From positions 1-34,812 of the IMG/VR virus record IMGVR_UViG_3300028654_000043: DNA of 34,812 nt; one strand, given 5' to 3'. The stretch comes from a virus. This document shows positions 24,101 to 30,558 of the stretch, piece after piece. The notes under the pieces were generated by a model that was given only the letters and a program-made list of their open reading frames with translations, was not told the DNA's origin and searched no databases. Position 1 is the stretch's first letter; every line of letters starts with the position of its first letter. The position numbers and the translations under genes were made by a program.

Positions 24101-24739
24101 CCTAGCCCTATCGGTAGTTATTAAGTCATTGGCTAAGCAAGATACTTTGGTACCGTCTATAAGCTCTATTTCAATAACGCTATTCCATTTTTTAGTCCAT
24201 GGTTCGCAAATTAAAGAAACGAATAGGCGATCTGGAAATATCTGCTTTAGCTTAAGAAATACAGTTTCCCCAACATCAGTGCCAGCCAACAACGTTTTCC
24301 CAACCATACAATGGGGGCCGCCAAGGACTATATCAATGTCGAATTTAGCAATAGCCTCTAAATCCTTCCAAGACCAAAGTTGTTGAACTTCTTCGTAAAT
24401 TTCAATAGTTGGAAAGTCAGTTTGACTAACCACCCTACACAGTTCTTGATAAGCTTCCTGATTTTTACAGAAAAGAGTTGCCGTAAAATATTTGCAACGA
24501 TTGGCGGTAGTGCCCGACACAATTGGACAGGTAGAATCTTTAAAATAAATTTCTAGCCCAGGAATAAATTTTAGACCTTTTTTCTTAACTAAAGAATATG
24601 TTTTGAGACAAGAAGATAAGTGTCCATGGTCGGTGTAAGCAAAATGTGTGCGACCCAATGTTACCGCTCTATCAACCATGTTGGTGATAGTGCTACCGGT
24701 TAATGGTGATTCACAGTGAGTATGTAATGAAACTTTCAT
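21188..24739 (-). CDS. dnaE: DNA polymerase III alpha subunit (DnaE type)
   Basis: A 1183-residue family C replicative polymerase, near the full bacterial length. The N-terminal PHP domain begins with HTH (H6, H8) and TDHGH (37-40), but the last expected D-x-H appears as SDYAYY, so PHP catalysis is uncertain. Residues ~183-253 look like an insertion relative to the usual PHP. The polymerase core has GPGRGSAGGSL, the catalytic PDIDVDLE (D474, D476) and the third Asp in IKYDFLV (D640). FGRYGFSIIHAVEYAM matches the FGGYGFNKSHA block, then a helix-hairpin-helix (IRGIGEATIEPIV) and a C-terminal OB-like region. It replicates the phage genome with the separate DnaQ-like exonuclease. SD is weak (AAAAAGAC). 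Confidence 0.95.
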   Translation of the reverse strand: MKVSLHTHCESPLTGSTITNMVDRAVTLGRTHFAYTDHGHLSSCLKTYSLVKKKGLKFIPGLEIYFKDSTCPIVSGTTANRCKYFTATLFCKNQEAYQELCRVVSQTDFPTIEIYEEVQQLWSWKDLEAIAKFDIDIVLGGPHCMVGKTLLAGTDVGETVFLKLKQIFPDRLFVSLICEPWTKKWNSVIEIELIDGTKVSCLANDLITTDRARRFKALDLTERSGHTTLKSIFSNNVNKEINSDIASVKLHKGFLPLPGGDILLKVNKLLLTLAQKYNVPILVSDYAYYAKKEDKVVQTMRQEGTNKLQPNLYMKSSEEMTTYLKEAMELSDSLISSITDNQELFCKRYDKLELKYDWRLADSGPEPIKQAMQIIKENGRMRWDDPRYAARLREELEVIAKNPVKDLTPYFLPIRDVLNFYKENGLLAGPGRGSAGGSLFCYLLGITQVNPFKYDLPFTRFFSMDRIMTKELPDIDVDLESRELLVGEDGHSGYLYGRYGSKAAQISTRTTIRLKSAIKDTNRYFNGKVEAAIETFSTGLPTPPQGVNDHQFVFGYEDSDGEHIPGLVELSDDLQKYAQERPEEWDIVSKAMGLTRSFSRHASAFVLSDIPIKDIVPVKDGNVTQYEAKECESAGLIKYDFLVIHQLRDVRVCLDLINKKNNEKNTVGYFTHNNELAYVWDLPEVPEVFKSVWGGACETLFQINTKSMIPNVIEILPKNIMDIATIQALVRPGPMDFIDEKTGRNMVQEYILRRRGESTPDIVELAELLPETYGIIVFQEQLNKIARDLAGFPGEKAEKLRKNMAKKKMKELMDMKPDFIKSAKNKVSEETAESIWERMVTFGRYGFSIIHAVEYAMITYACMFLKHYYPLEWWAAVLTNADEKEITGTFWPYVKEFISPPDINLSSDTMVVDYSNEKIRSKLGVIRGIGEATIEPIVAGRPYKDIQDFVDKEVAGNSLSHKLIHVGLLDSLFPPKINLLEKLKLYEDAVERKNFKNKLAKAEKEGKKIRATQPKDGKIPEEYVNLHPVKDAAMRKSVLPSLPVDLYGLGKKYSKVLSSDPTKAQSTVTSSRGYDTLLIDGERLKRLDDISGESLQKDIYVASTCFVVEAKEFSYPKNNPTKRALKTILDSGSDTIERVLWPDYNTGELVYPKEFKKGCIATVFMRKRVGKKDMNIIEIVVEG

Positions 24740-24749
24740 GTCTTTTTAG

Positions 24750-24768
24750 TATTACACAAAAAGTAATA
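24750..24768 (-). promoter_or_regulatory. Small hairpin in the dnaE leader gap
   Basis: The 50-nt gap before the polymerase gene holds TATTAC and GTAATA, a 6-bp inverted repeat with a 7-nt loop, about 11 nt upstream of the ATG. The area is very AT-rich. It could modulate polymerase translation or bind a regulator. A good sigma-70 promoter is not evident. Confidence 0.3.
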
Positions 24769-24789
24769 TTATTCAATCCAAAAAATATT

Positions 24790-25038
24790 TTATCCATCTT
24801 TACCATCTTGTACTATTTCCCATCCTTTTTCTTGAAACTTTTTACACATTTTCTCTATAGATACTGCTATTCTAGCACTCTCAAATTTAAACTTATCTCT
24901 TAGATCATAGAAACTCATCCAAGATTGGATGTTATGCCATTGACCGTAGCTGTCAGTGTATCCAGATGCATGCAAGCCTAGATAGAAATTTTCTTTATCT
25001 TTACGAAGTAAGATGTCCTTACTTTCTAAATCTTTCAT
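24790..25038 (-). CDS. Small hypothetical protein before DnaE
   Basis: An 82-residue protein. It has a charged N-terminus (KDLESKDILLRKDKENF), an aromatic middle rich in Trp, His and Tyr (GYTDSYGQWHNIQSWMSFYDL) and a helical end (ARIAVSIEKMCKKFQEKGWEIV). No family is recognised. The ATG is 2 nt after the DnaQ stop with a weak SD (CGGAATAACA). It ends before the 50-nt polymerase leader, and may be cotranscribed with both exonuclease and polymerase. Confidence 0.6.
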   Translation of the reverse strand: MKDLESKDILLRKDKENFYLGLHASGYTDSYGQWHNIQSWMSFYDLRDKFKFESARIAVSIEKMCKKFQEKGWEIVQDGKDG

Positions 25039-25040
25039 TG

Positions 25041-25682
25041 TTATTCCGATTCCAACAAAACTATCAAATCTTGTGTTTGACCGCCATCTTTTTTACTATT
25101 CATAATTTCTAGGAGCTTCTTGTATACATCTAAAGTGGCAAGGGTATCTTCTTTTGCGTTGTGAAAATTACGTTTAGGTAATTGAAGATAATCAATAACT
25201 GTATTCAAACTTCCTAAATCCTGAGGAAACCAACCACAATCTTTCAGAAAATCAACATTTTGCATAACATCAACATGTTTATAGTGTAGGAGGCCTTCCC
25301 ATTCTTTAGGAGATAAAAGATAATGCTGACTCCATTTTACGTCAAATGGTACGTTATATCCCAAAGGGCGAATATTGATCGATCTACCAATTTTCTTTGA
25401 ATATCTTTTTAACATGGCCACAAGCTTATCGTGGCCCTCGGAGTAAGCAACAGTTTCTGGATCTGCCAGGTGAGCTTTAATGTCAATTCCATTAACCTTA
25501 AGGGCGCCAGCTTCAGCTATCGGTAACCTACCGTCATTAGGTTTCAATTTGAGATATAGTTCTTCAACCAATTTCAGATCTTCATCAAAAATGCCGCCAT
25601 AAAATGTAAGAAGGTCAGCATCTTGAGGATTTAACCCTCCAGTCTCAGTATCAAACGCCATCACAAACTTATCTCTAGTCAC
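25041..25682 (-). CDS. dnaQ: DnaQ-like 3'-5' exonuclease
   Basis: A 213-residue DEDDh exonuclease. Exo I is FDTETGGL (D11, E13), Exo II lies at YNVPFDVKW (D114), and Exo III is HNAKEDTLATLDVY (H174, D179). The His four residues before the last Asp is the DEDDh signature. It should be the proofreading (epsilon) subunit for the phage DnaE polymerase encoded just downstream. It starts at GTG, with the GTGA overlapping the upstream TGA stop by 4 nt. The C-terminal tail (KDGGQTQDLIVLLESE) has a hydrophobic-acidic tip that might bind the polymerase; clamp-binding motif is not obvious. Confidence 0.9.
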   Translation of the reverse strand: MTRDKFVMAFDTETGGLNPQDADLLTFYGGIFDEDLKLVEELYLKLKPNDGRLPIAEAGALKVNGIDIKAHLADPETVAYSEGHDKLVAMLKRYSKKIGRSINIRPLGYNVPFDVKWSQHYLLSPKEWEGLLHYKHVDVMQNVDFLKDCGWFPQDLGSLNTVIDYLQLPKRNFHNAKEDTLATLDVYKKLLEIMNSKKDGGQTQDLIVLLESE

Positions 25683-26218
25683 GCGCTCTCCTTGGATATA
25701 AAAGTACTCGGCTTAATGAGATTTCTGTATTCGATCTCATAGCGAGATTGGTCGTAAGTAAAGTTATTATTTCTAGTTCCAGCTGGGATGAGCTTTGCTT
25801 TATCTAGAAAACTCTTTTTTGAAATGAATCCGGTAATCCACACCTTACTAGAATCATTTTTAACCCTGCAAAATATGTAGAAGCCAACTTCTCTATCGGC
25901 CTGTTCCTCGTAAAGTGTGCCTACAAAACTGAGGCCTGGAGCGCTATTGCAACCCTGTGCTTTAACATCAAAAGTTACATCTTTCAAAAAGAAATCTACT
26001 TTTGGATCTTTACTAAACTCTAGCTTGCTATAAACTTCTTTAACAGCCATTTCTGCTAGATAGCCGGTCATTCTTTGTCTGGACTTATCTGTTCGGTGTG
26101 TTCCTGTGTTGCCTAGTTTCTTGAAGAATTCGTGATTACGCTTCTCAGCATTGGCAATCATTTCTTTAGTCAGTGTAACCTCTACAAAACCTGAATTATT
26201 GATTACCCAATTTTTCAT
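25679..26218 (-). CDS. PD-(D/E)XK-type nuclease, putative
   Basis: A 179-residue protein with the order expected of a PD-(D/E)XK nuclease: helix with Glu56 (TGYLAEMAVKEVY), then VDFFLKDVTFDVKAQG, giving Asp75 or Asp80 and the D84-x-K86 pair, followed by a strand pair (EVGFYIFCRVKND). This fold is common in phage DNA-processing nucleases. The assignment rests on motif spacing; the exact catalytic aspartates are not certain. It starts with an ATGA overlap with the RNase H stop and ends in a GTGA overlap with the DnaQ-like start, inside a nuclease trio. Confidence 0.6.
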   Translation of the reverse strand: MKNWVINNSGFVEVTLTKEMIANAEKRNHEFFKKLGNTGTHRTDKSRQRMTGYLAEMAVKEVYSKLEFSKDPKVDFFLKDVTFDVKAQGCNSAPGLSFVGTLYEEQADREVGFYIFCRVKNDSSKVWITGFISKKSFLDKAKLIPAGTRNNNFTYDQSRYEIEYRNLIKPSTFISKESA

Positions 26219-26865
26219 CTGAGCTTATCCTCTCGAATCTCCAAGAGACTGCCTCTAGTACCGTGGATACTTCTATCATAGTCTTCGCATATGTTGTTGT
26301 CAAGATCGATAACTTTTAATTTGTCTTTATAGTAAAAACAGACGACACCTAGCTTTTTGGTACCTATGGCTGTTTTACCAGAAATAAGTGCTTCTATCTT
26401 ATCTGCTTTTTTATTGACTTGAAGTCTGGCCTCGTTGGCAAGTTTATCGCAGCGTTCATTATGTTCGTCACCGGTATGACCTTCTACCCATCTAGTTTGA
26501 ACATTCATTAGGTTTACTAATAGTTTAAGTCGTTTATATTTTTCGATTTTATCTTGTTGTCGAAAGGTATACGTACCGTTAGTCCATCCTAAAACCAATT
26601 GACTATCGGCAACCAGGGTAACGGTCGGGTCAGATATACGTACAAATTTTGTTTTACTCAAATCTTGAGGTTGGTTAATAAAGCCATAGACTGCCTCTAG
26701 TCCCTGAATAGCGGCTTCTAATTCTGCATCATTATTGCTAGCTTTTTCTAAATGACCGGAGCCTTCTGAGTGTTTTATACCATCTACCAATACCACATAG
26801 CCCCAACCGCCAGGTTTACTATTGACAGTAGCTGAGCCGTCCGAGTAAACCTCGATGATGGTCAT
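26215..26865 (-). CDS. rnhA: Ribonuclease HI
   Basis: A 216-residue RNase H type 1. The four acidic residues are visible: Asp9 in VYSDGSA, Glu48 in NNDAELEAA, Asp87 in LVADSQLV, and Asp140 in NERCDKLAN. The block WVEGHTGDEHNERCD matches the family His loop. A C-terminal extension of ~65 residues (KADKIEALISGKTA, IGTKKLGVVCFYYKD) follows the catalytic domain and may aid substrate binding. It removes RNA primers during replication. The ATGA overlaps the upstream stop by 4 nt, and it is coupled to the PD-(D/E)XK-like gene downstream. Confidence 0.9.
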   Translation of the reverse strand: MTIIEVYSDGSATVNSKPGGWGYVVLVDGIKHSEGSGHLEKASNNDAELEAAIQGLEAVYGFINQPQDLSKTKFVRISDPTVTLVADSQLVLGWTNGTYTFRQQDKIEKYKRLKLLVNLMNVQTRWVEGHTGDEHNERCDKLANEARLQVNKKADKIEALISGKTAIGTKKLGVVCFYYKDKLKVIDLDNNICEDYDRSIHGTRGSLLEIREDKLR

Positions 26866-27107
26866 TTTGTTTCGACTTTCTCGATTGGTGTAAGGGGAGT
26901 GCCCACGCCAGTGACCTGAAGAAGGGCGTTTGCAATATAATGGGCCTCTTCAGGAGATCCAGAGAATACAAGTTCTGTGGGTTGCAAATTGTTGAGTCCA
27001 GGAAAAATCTTGGGATCTGGAATAAAAGTTCTATGAATGTACACGGTCCCATTCATTTCTTGAACATCAAACTTATTCTCTTTAGTATTAATAGTTATCT
27101 TATTCAT
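26862..27107 (-). CDS. Small hypothetical protein
   Basis: An 81-residue protein with a beta-rich N-terminus (KITINTKENKFDVQEMNGTVYIHR) and a helical stretch (GSPEEAHYIANALLQVTG). No family is recognised. Its stop overlaps the RNase H start by 4 nt and its start lies within the upstream HTH gene's end (8-nt overlap), so translation is tightly coupled. Confidence 0.55.
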   Translation of the reverse strand: MNKITINTKENKFDVQEMNGTVYIHRTFIPDPKIFPGLNNLQPTELVFSGSPEEAHYIANALLQVTGVGTPLTPIEKVETK

Positions 27108-27321
27108 CTTCGTTTACCATTCCTTCTCTTAGTTTCTCTATCGATTCCTCGTAAAGCTCTTCCACTTTCTCTTCTGGAATTGCCAGCAATCTGGCTATAA
27201 CCGTATTATCTACCCCTTCCGGATTTTTTGCAAGAAATTTTGTTATGGAATTGCTGCATTTAGGGCATCTGATGTAATCCTCTTCTTCAGCTATCTTTCT
27301 TTGAATTTCAACTTTGTCCAT
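27100..27321 (-). CDS. Small HTH-like protein with Cys-x-x-Cys
   Basis: A 73-residue protein from the ATG at 27321 (MDKVEIQRK), just after a GGGGGC site; an earlier TTG four codons upstream is less likely. It has a single CPKC pair and then a helix-turn-helix-like part (VDNTVIARLLAIPEEKVEELYEESIEKLREG). This resembles the fourth region of sigma factors or response-regulator HTHs, with its N-x-x-I-A-x-x-L and final K-L-R. It may bind DNA or RNA polymerase and act as a transcription regulator. The similarity is short, so function is tentative. Confidence 0.5.
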   Translation of the reverse strand: MDKVEIQRKIAEEEDYIRCPKCSNSITKFLAKNPEGVDNTVIARLLAIPEEKVEELYEESIEKLREGMVNEDE

Positions 27322-27697
27322 TTTTGCCCCCAAAATCTACCTGAATCACATTATTATTAATGGCGTTTTGCTTTTTTTCCAATTCTTTCTTCAAATTAGA
27401 TAAATAACCCTGAGTATCGCTTACCGCTTTACTCAAATCAGCCCTATTATTTACCATCATAACAATTCTGGTTCTGGTTTTTGCCAACTCATCCCTTACT
27501 TTCTTAAATTCATGGGCCAAAACTACTATCTGATGACTTTTAAGATATGTAAGATTGGTCACTAAATCAGTTTCTAGAGTTGACAGAGCTTGAATATCTC
27601 TGCTTATTCCAGAAATATTAATCTGAACAGTTTTTATTCTGATTTCAGTATCTTTAACTTCTCGTTCTAATTTTGCCAGTTCTTCTATTTTGCCCAT
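27308..27697 (-). CDS. Coiled-coil hypothetical protein
   Basis: A 129-residue, almost entirely helical protein. Two long coiled-coil arms are likely (residues 1-60 starting MGKIEELAKLEREVKDTEI, and ~80-115), separated by a short hydrophobic segment (HQIVVLAHEFKKVRDELAK), an arrangement typical of a helical hairpin. There is no enzymatic motif. It ends with FGGKNGQS, overlapping the downstream HTH gene by 14 nt. A weak GTGGA precedes ATG. Function unknown. Confidence 0.6.
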   Translation of the reverse strand: MGKIEELAKLEREVKDTEIRIKTVQINISGISRDIQALSTLETDLVTNLTYLKSHQIVVLAHEFKKVRDELAKTRTRIVMMVNNRADLSKAVSDTQGYLSNLKKELEKKQNAINNNVIQVDFGGKNGQS

Positions 27698-27738
27698 ATT
27701 CCACGTATGGCTTAAATCACGATTATTCCTTTTATGGC

Positions 27739-28482
27739 CTAAAGCGTGATCAGCTTCCCCTCAATCAGGCAAGTTCCTTTGATGATAGGAACTGGAATCA
27801 CATAAACGATACCAGTGGCCGTATCTAGATAGCCGATACCAAAACCCAAACTCCAGTCTTTCATGGCTTTAACCCTATGCATATAATCGATTTCTTCAAC
27901 ATCTCCGAGCCAGCCAAACATAGCTGAAACGTGTCTGTCACCATTCGCATTGCCTTCGACCATATATCCGATGCGATGGGTGTGACCGATAAGAACATTA
28001 TGCTGAAACGTATCTAATGCTTTTTGGTGTGCGACTCTTCCACAATTACCAGCATCATGGGTAATATTGAGTTTTCCGATCTTATATGCCTGCTTGTAAG
28101 GAACATACTTAAAGCCCTTTTCTTTCAATTCCAGAATCTTAGGAATAGAAATAAAATCAAACAGTTCCGGGGCACGATCTTGAAGATATCTAAGCAGGCG
28201 ATCTTCATGGTTTCCAGCGATGAATACATTATTTTTGGCACCAAGAGACTTGATTTGATCGAGAGCGGTCTTGGTAGATTCCACTTCTTCCTTAAGTTTT
28301 AAAGACCTATCGGGCGATTTGGAATGGCTGGAAACTCCATAAAAATCTGCGAAATCTCCCATTATAACAGTATGATGTGGTTTAAATTGTTTAGCCGCCT
28401 TTAACATCAAATTCCAGGCATTCAGGTCTACATATGGATGATGACAATCGGGAATGAACAGGATTTTTTCAAGTTTAGACAT
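27739..28482 (-). CDS. Calcineurin-like metallophosphoesterase
   Basis: A 247-residue phosphoesterase with the full metal-binding series: PDCHHP (D12, H14), MGDFAD (D43), AGNHEDR (N91, H92), ITHDAG and IGHTHR. It could act on nucleic acid ends, cyclic nucleotides or phosphoproteins. The SbcD/Mre11-type partner of the phage SbcC would have a similar core, but those proteins are longer and carry a C-terminal capping domain that I do not see here. So a separate role is at least as likely. SD is TAGGAGTAAATACTG. The ATG lies 8 nt inside the end of the upstream HNH gene. The gap to the next gene holds 41 nt. Confidence 0.85.
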   Translation of the reverse strand: MSKLEKILFIPDCHHPYVDLNAWNLMLKAAKQFKPHHTVIMGDFADFYGVSSHSKSPDRSLKLKEEVESTKTALDQIKSLGAKNNVFIAGNHEDRLLRYLQDRAPELFDFISIPKILELKEKGFKYVPYKQAYKIGKLNITHDAGNCGRVAHQKALDTFQHNVLIGHTHRIGYMVEGNANGDRHVSAMFGWLGDVEEIDYMHRVKAMKDWSLGFGIGYLDTATGIVYVIPVPIIKGTCLIEGKLITL

Positions 28483-28915
28483 CAGTATTTACTCCTAGTA
28501 AGTTATAGATTTCTTTCTTAGCTTTCATCGCTTTTACCGAAGCAGATAGTCCACAATTTTGAGAGTTAGTGACCCATTCTACGTTGTCGAGGGTGTATCC
28601 TTTTTGAGAATTAATCCTATTTACCGTAGGGGTCATTTTCCTATCAAATTCACACATTACCCATCTTTTATACATTTGTAGAAAATCGGGATGATTTTTT
28701 GCCCAAGTGAGGAAGATATCCTTGGGCATTATAGGTTTTCCAATATAAAGATCGGGACGATTAGTATTGGCCCCGGTAGTTACGCGATTTTTCATTGCAC
28801 TATAAAGATTGTTTAAGAATCTACCTATTGTCACTTTTCTCTCATGACTAGAGCAATAAACATCTTTATTACGAACATTCTTACTACAATCTTTATATTT
28901 GCAATTCTTCCTCAT
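28475..28915 (-). CDS. HNH-like homing endonuclease
   Basis: A 146-residue nuclease-like protein. An N-terminal zinc-binding knuckle (CKYKDCSKN and YCSSHERK) is followed by a basic middle and a C-terminal block VNRINSQKGYTLDNVEWVTNSQNC. This block fits the N/D-R-I-(D/N)-x-x-x-G-Y-x-x-x-N-x-x-W-V-T-x-x-x-Q-N signature of small phage HNH homing enzymes. It sits between the GreA-like and phosphoesterase genes, with only 5 nt before it and an 8-nt overlap after it. The SD is poor, as for other mobile genes here. Confidence 0.75.
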   Translation of the reverse strand: MRKNCKYKDCSKNVRNKDVYCSSHERKVTIGRFLNNLYSAMKNRVTTGANTNRPDLYIGKPIMPKDIFLTWAKNHPDFLQMYKRWVMCEFDRKMTPTVNRINSQKGYTLDNVEWVTNSQNCGLSASVKAMKAKKEIYNLLGVNTDV

Positions 28916-28920
28916 ATCAC

Positions 28921-29553
28921 TTAGTTAGCAGTAGTCGCGGTTGTAGGTGCTGCAGGAGCCGCTGCTGAAGAATCGGCTGGTGCCGCTTCTGTCGGAGCAG
29001 TGGTTTCTGTAGAAGTTGCCGCTGGCGCTGCTGCAGGGGCCTGAGGCGGAAGAATCGCGTAGGACTCCAAAATCTTGAAATCCAACTTTCCATCTTGAAG
29101 ATGAAGGGTATCACCAACATTGGCGCCCTTGATTTTGCCCTGAAGTTCCGGAGAAAGTGCCTTGAGAGCAAATTGCACTCGCGGATTCTTAACGGTCCCA
29201 TCAGTATCAAGTTCGCTACCAACAATGAAAGAATTCTCGCTAACCTGCGTCTCCGGAGCGATCACGCTCTGCAGAACCATATTATCGACCTTCTCCTTCA
29301 ACTCCGAAATATTATTCTCAACCATAATGCGGTCCAGAACGGGGTCTGTAAGTTCTTCTCCACCGGCAGAGGCTTGAACAATGGCATTAACCTTATTATT
29401 CAAAAGCTTCACGGCATCCTTAAGAACCATGAAATCCCTAGCAAGGTTGTCAGATACGTTATAGAGCGAAAGAACTGCATTTTCCAAATCCGACAACTTT
29501 TGCGTAGCGCTACGGTTGTCAGTCTTTTTTTGATTTGCGGGTACATTACTCAT
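28921..29553 (-). CDS. Possible GreA-like transcript-cleavage factor with disordered tail
   Basis: A 210-residue protein in three parts. Residues ~15-95 form a likely coiled coil (SDLENAVLSLYN, LKEKVDNMV). Residues ~105-167 resemble the FKBP-like C-terminal domain of GreA/GreB: GSELDTDGT, LSPELQGKIKGANVGD, LDFKILESY. Gre proteins have exactly this N-coil then FKBP order and reactivate stalled RNA polymerase. The last ~40 residues are an Ala/Pro/Thr-rich, presumably disordered tail like that of the SSB. The acidic tip of a normal Gre coil is not clear. The start ATG follows AAGGAGAGTAAA. The similarity is short; a coincidental match is possible. Confidence 0.5.
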   Translation of the reverse strand: MSNVPANQKKTDNRSATQKLSDLENAVLSLYNVSDNLARDFMVLKDAVKLLNNKVNAIVQASAGGEELTDPVLDRIMVENNISELKEKVDNMVLQSVIAPETQVSENSFIVGSELDTDGTVKNPRVQFALKALSPELQGKIKGANVGDTLHLQDGKLDFKILESYAILPPQAPAAAPAATSTETTAPTEAAPADSSAAAPAAPTTATTAN

Positions 29554-29574
29554 TTTACTCTCCTTATTTTGTTA

Positions 29575-29583
29575 ATTATATCA
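29575..29583 (-). promoter_or_regulatory. Candidate extended -10 promoter (TGATATAAT)
   Basis: On the minus strand TGATATAAT lies just after the upstream coding sequence (its TGA is that gene's stop codon) and 21 nt before the GreA-like ATG. It is identical to the nonamer at 5266-5274. No clear -35 is present. The distance to the AAGGAG and ATG allows a short leader. Confidence 0.35.
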
Positions 29584-30558
29584 CGTTTTGTTAGATATAT
29601 CTTTTAGTTTAGACAAAATGTTTCCTATTCCAGTACCTTGAGATGTTAGAGCGCTAGCAGCCCTAGCAGCCATTTGTTGGGCCAAAAACTCTTCTTGAGC
29701 CAATGTTGGCATGGGAATAGCGCTAGGATTCTTAACTTGCACTCCACGTCTGGCAGAGATTTGTTTATTTCTATCATGCTTTTCTTGTTCCGTAAGCTGA
29801 TATGCAGGCTTATCCAATGGAACATAATCTTCTTCCAAAAGTTCTCGCGGTACCCCTTCTTCTCTAGCAATTTGGTCTATGGTGGCATCTCGCTTTGTTC
29901 TCTTTACTGGCGCCTGTGTCCTAGCTGGCAATGGTTTATTAGTCTGCGGAGCTTTCTTTTGGCCAGTAGCACCACCGATAGGATTCAGGGTCTTTCGTTT
30001 AACAGGAGTTTCTTCAGTAACTCGTTTAACACTAGGAGTATAATCCTCAGAATTTTGAGTAGCTCCCTTGGTAGCAGTAAATGCTAATCTCTTAAGAACA
30101 TCTACTTCTAATGCATTGAACGGGAAATCGAATTCTAAATGTTCTACCTGAGTAACCTCTTTGCGCATGCCGAGCATGATTTCCATCTGTTCCTTTGCAA
30201 ACTTTCGAATTGCCCTTTGAACACTTTGAACAGCCTTAGGATCAGCATCCACACCTTCGAAAAGATCATGCCGCATTATCAATTTATACAAACTACCCTG
30301 TTCTAGTCGCAGATTGGCATCATTCAGAATAAGAGAAAAATCATCCTCCTCTTCCAATACCGCTTCACTCAAATCAAGTTCATACTCTTCCTCTTCCTGT
30401 GGCGGAAGTGGCGCGGACTGTCTAGGTGCTGGTGGGGCAGCAGGCCTAGGCAAACTAACTGGAGCGGCAGCAATAGGCTGTCCATTTCCATCTAGCTGTA
30501 CTTCATCCGGCATATCCGGAAATGTCGCTTCTTCATCATCCCAAAGATTTTGACTCAT
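29581..30558 (-). CDS. Pro/Ala-rich hypothetical protein
   Basis: A 325-residue protein of no recognised family. The first ~60 residues are Pro/Ala-rich (PVSLPRPAAPPAPRQSAPLP) and then strongly acidic (EEEEYELDLSEAVLEEEDD). A helical central domain follows (LRLEQGSLYKLIMRHDLFEG, then AIRKFAKEQMEIMLGMRK). A basic segment (VKRVTEETPVKRKTLNP) and a long mostly disordered, basic second half end with a helical tail (GIGNILSKLKDISNK). The ATG overlaps the end of the RuvC-like gene by 23 nt. Such charged linkers suggest a scaffold that binds several partners. Confidence 0.6.
   Translation of the reverse strand: MSQNLWDDEEATFPDMPDEVQLDGNGQPIAAAPVSLPRPAAPPAPRQSAPLPPQEEEEYELDLSEAVLEEEDDFSLILNDANLRLEQGSLYKLIMRHDLFEGVDADPKAVQSVQRAIRKFAKEQMEIMLGMRKEVTQVEHLEFDFPFNALEVDVLKRLAFTATKGATQNSEDYTPSVKRVTEETPVKRKTLNPIGGATGQKKAPQTNKPLPARTQAPVKRTKRDATIDQIAREEGVPRELLEEDYVPLDKPAYQLTEQEKHDRNKQISARRGVQVKNPSAIPMPTLAQEEFLAQQMAARAASALTSQGTGIGNILSKLKDISNKT

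Noticed and set aside
24740-24789. Sigma-70 promoter before dnaE
   Set aside because: TTGAAT and TGTAAT are present but separated by only 14 nt, and other pairs score poorly in this AT-rich gap.
27698-27738. Inverted repeat ATCACG/CGTGAT around the phosphoesterase stop as terminator
   Set aside because: Arms are only 6 bp with a 23-nt loop and no U-tract, so it is weak.
28917-29225. 102-codon minus-strand frame overlapping the tail of the GreA-like gene
   Set aside because: Out-of-frame reading of the Ala/Pro/Thr-rich tail, giving Arg/Gln/Leu repeats.
29095-29607. 170-codon plus-strand frame opposite the GreA-like gene
   Set aside because: Antisense to a better gene with an SD; basic, low-complexity product and no start site support.
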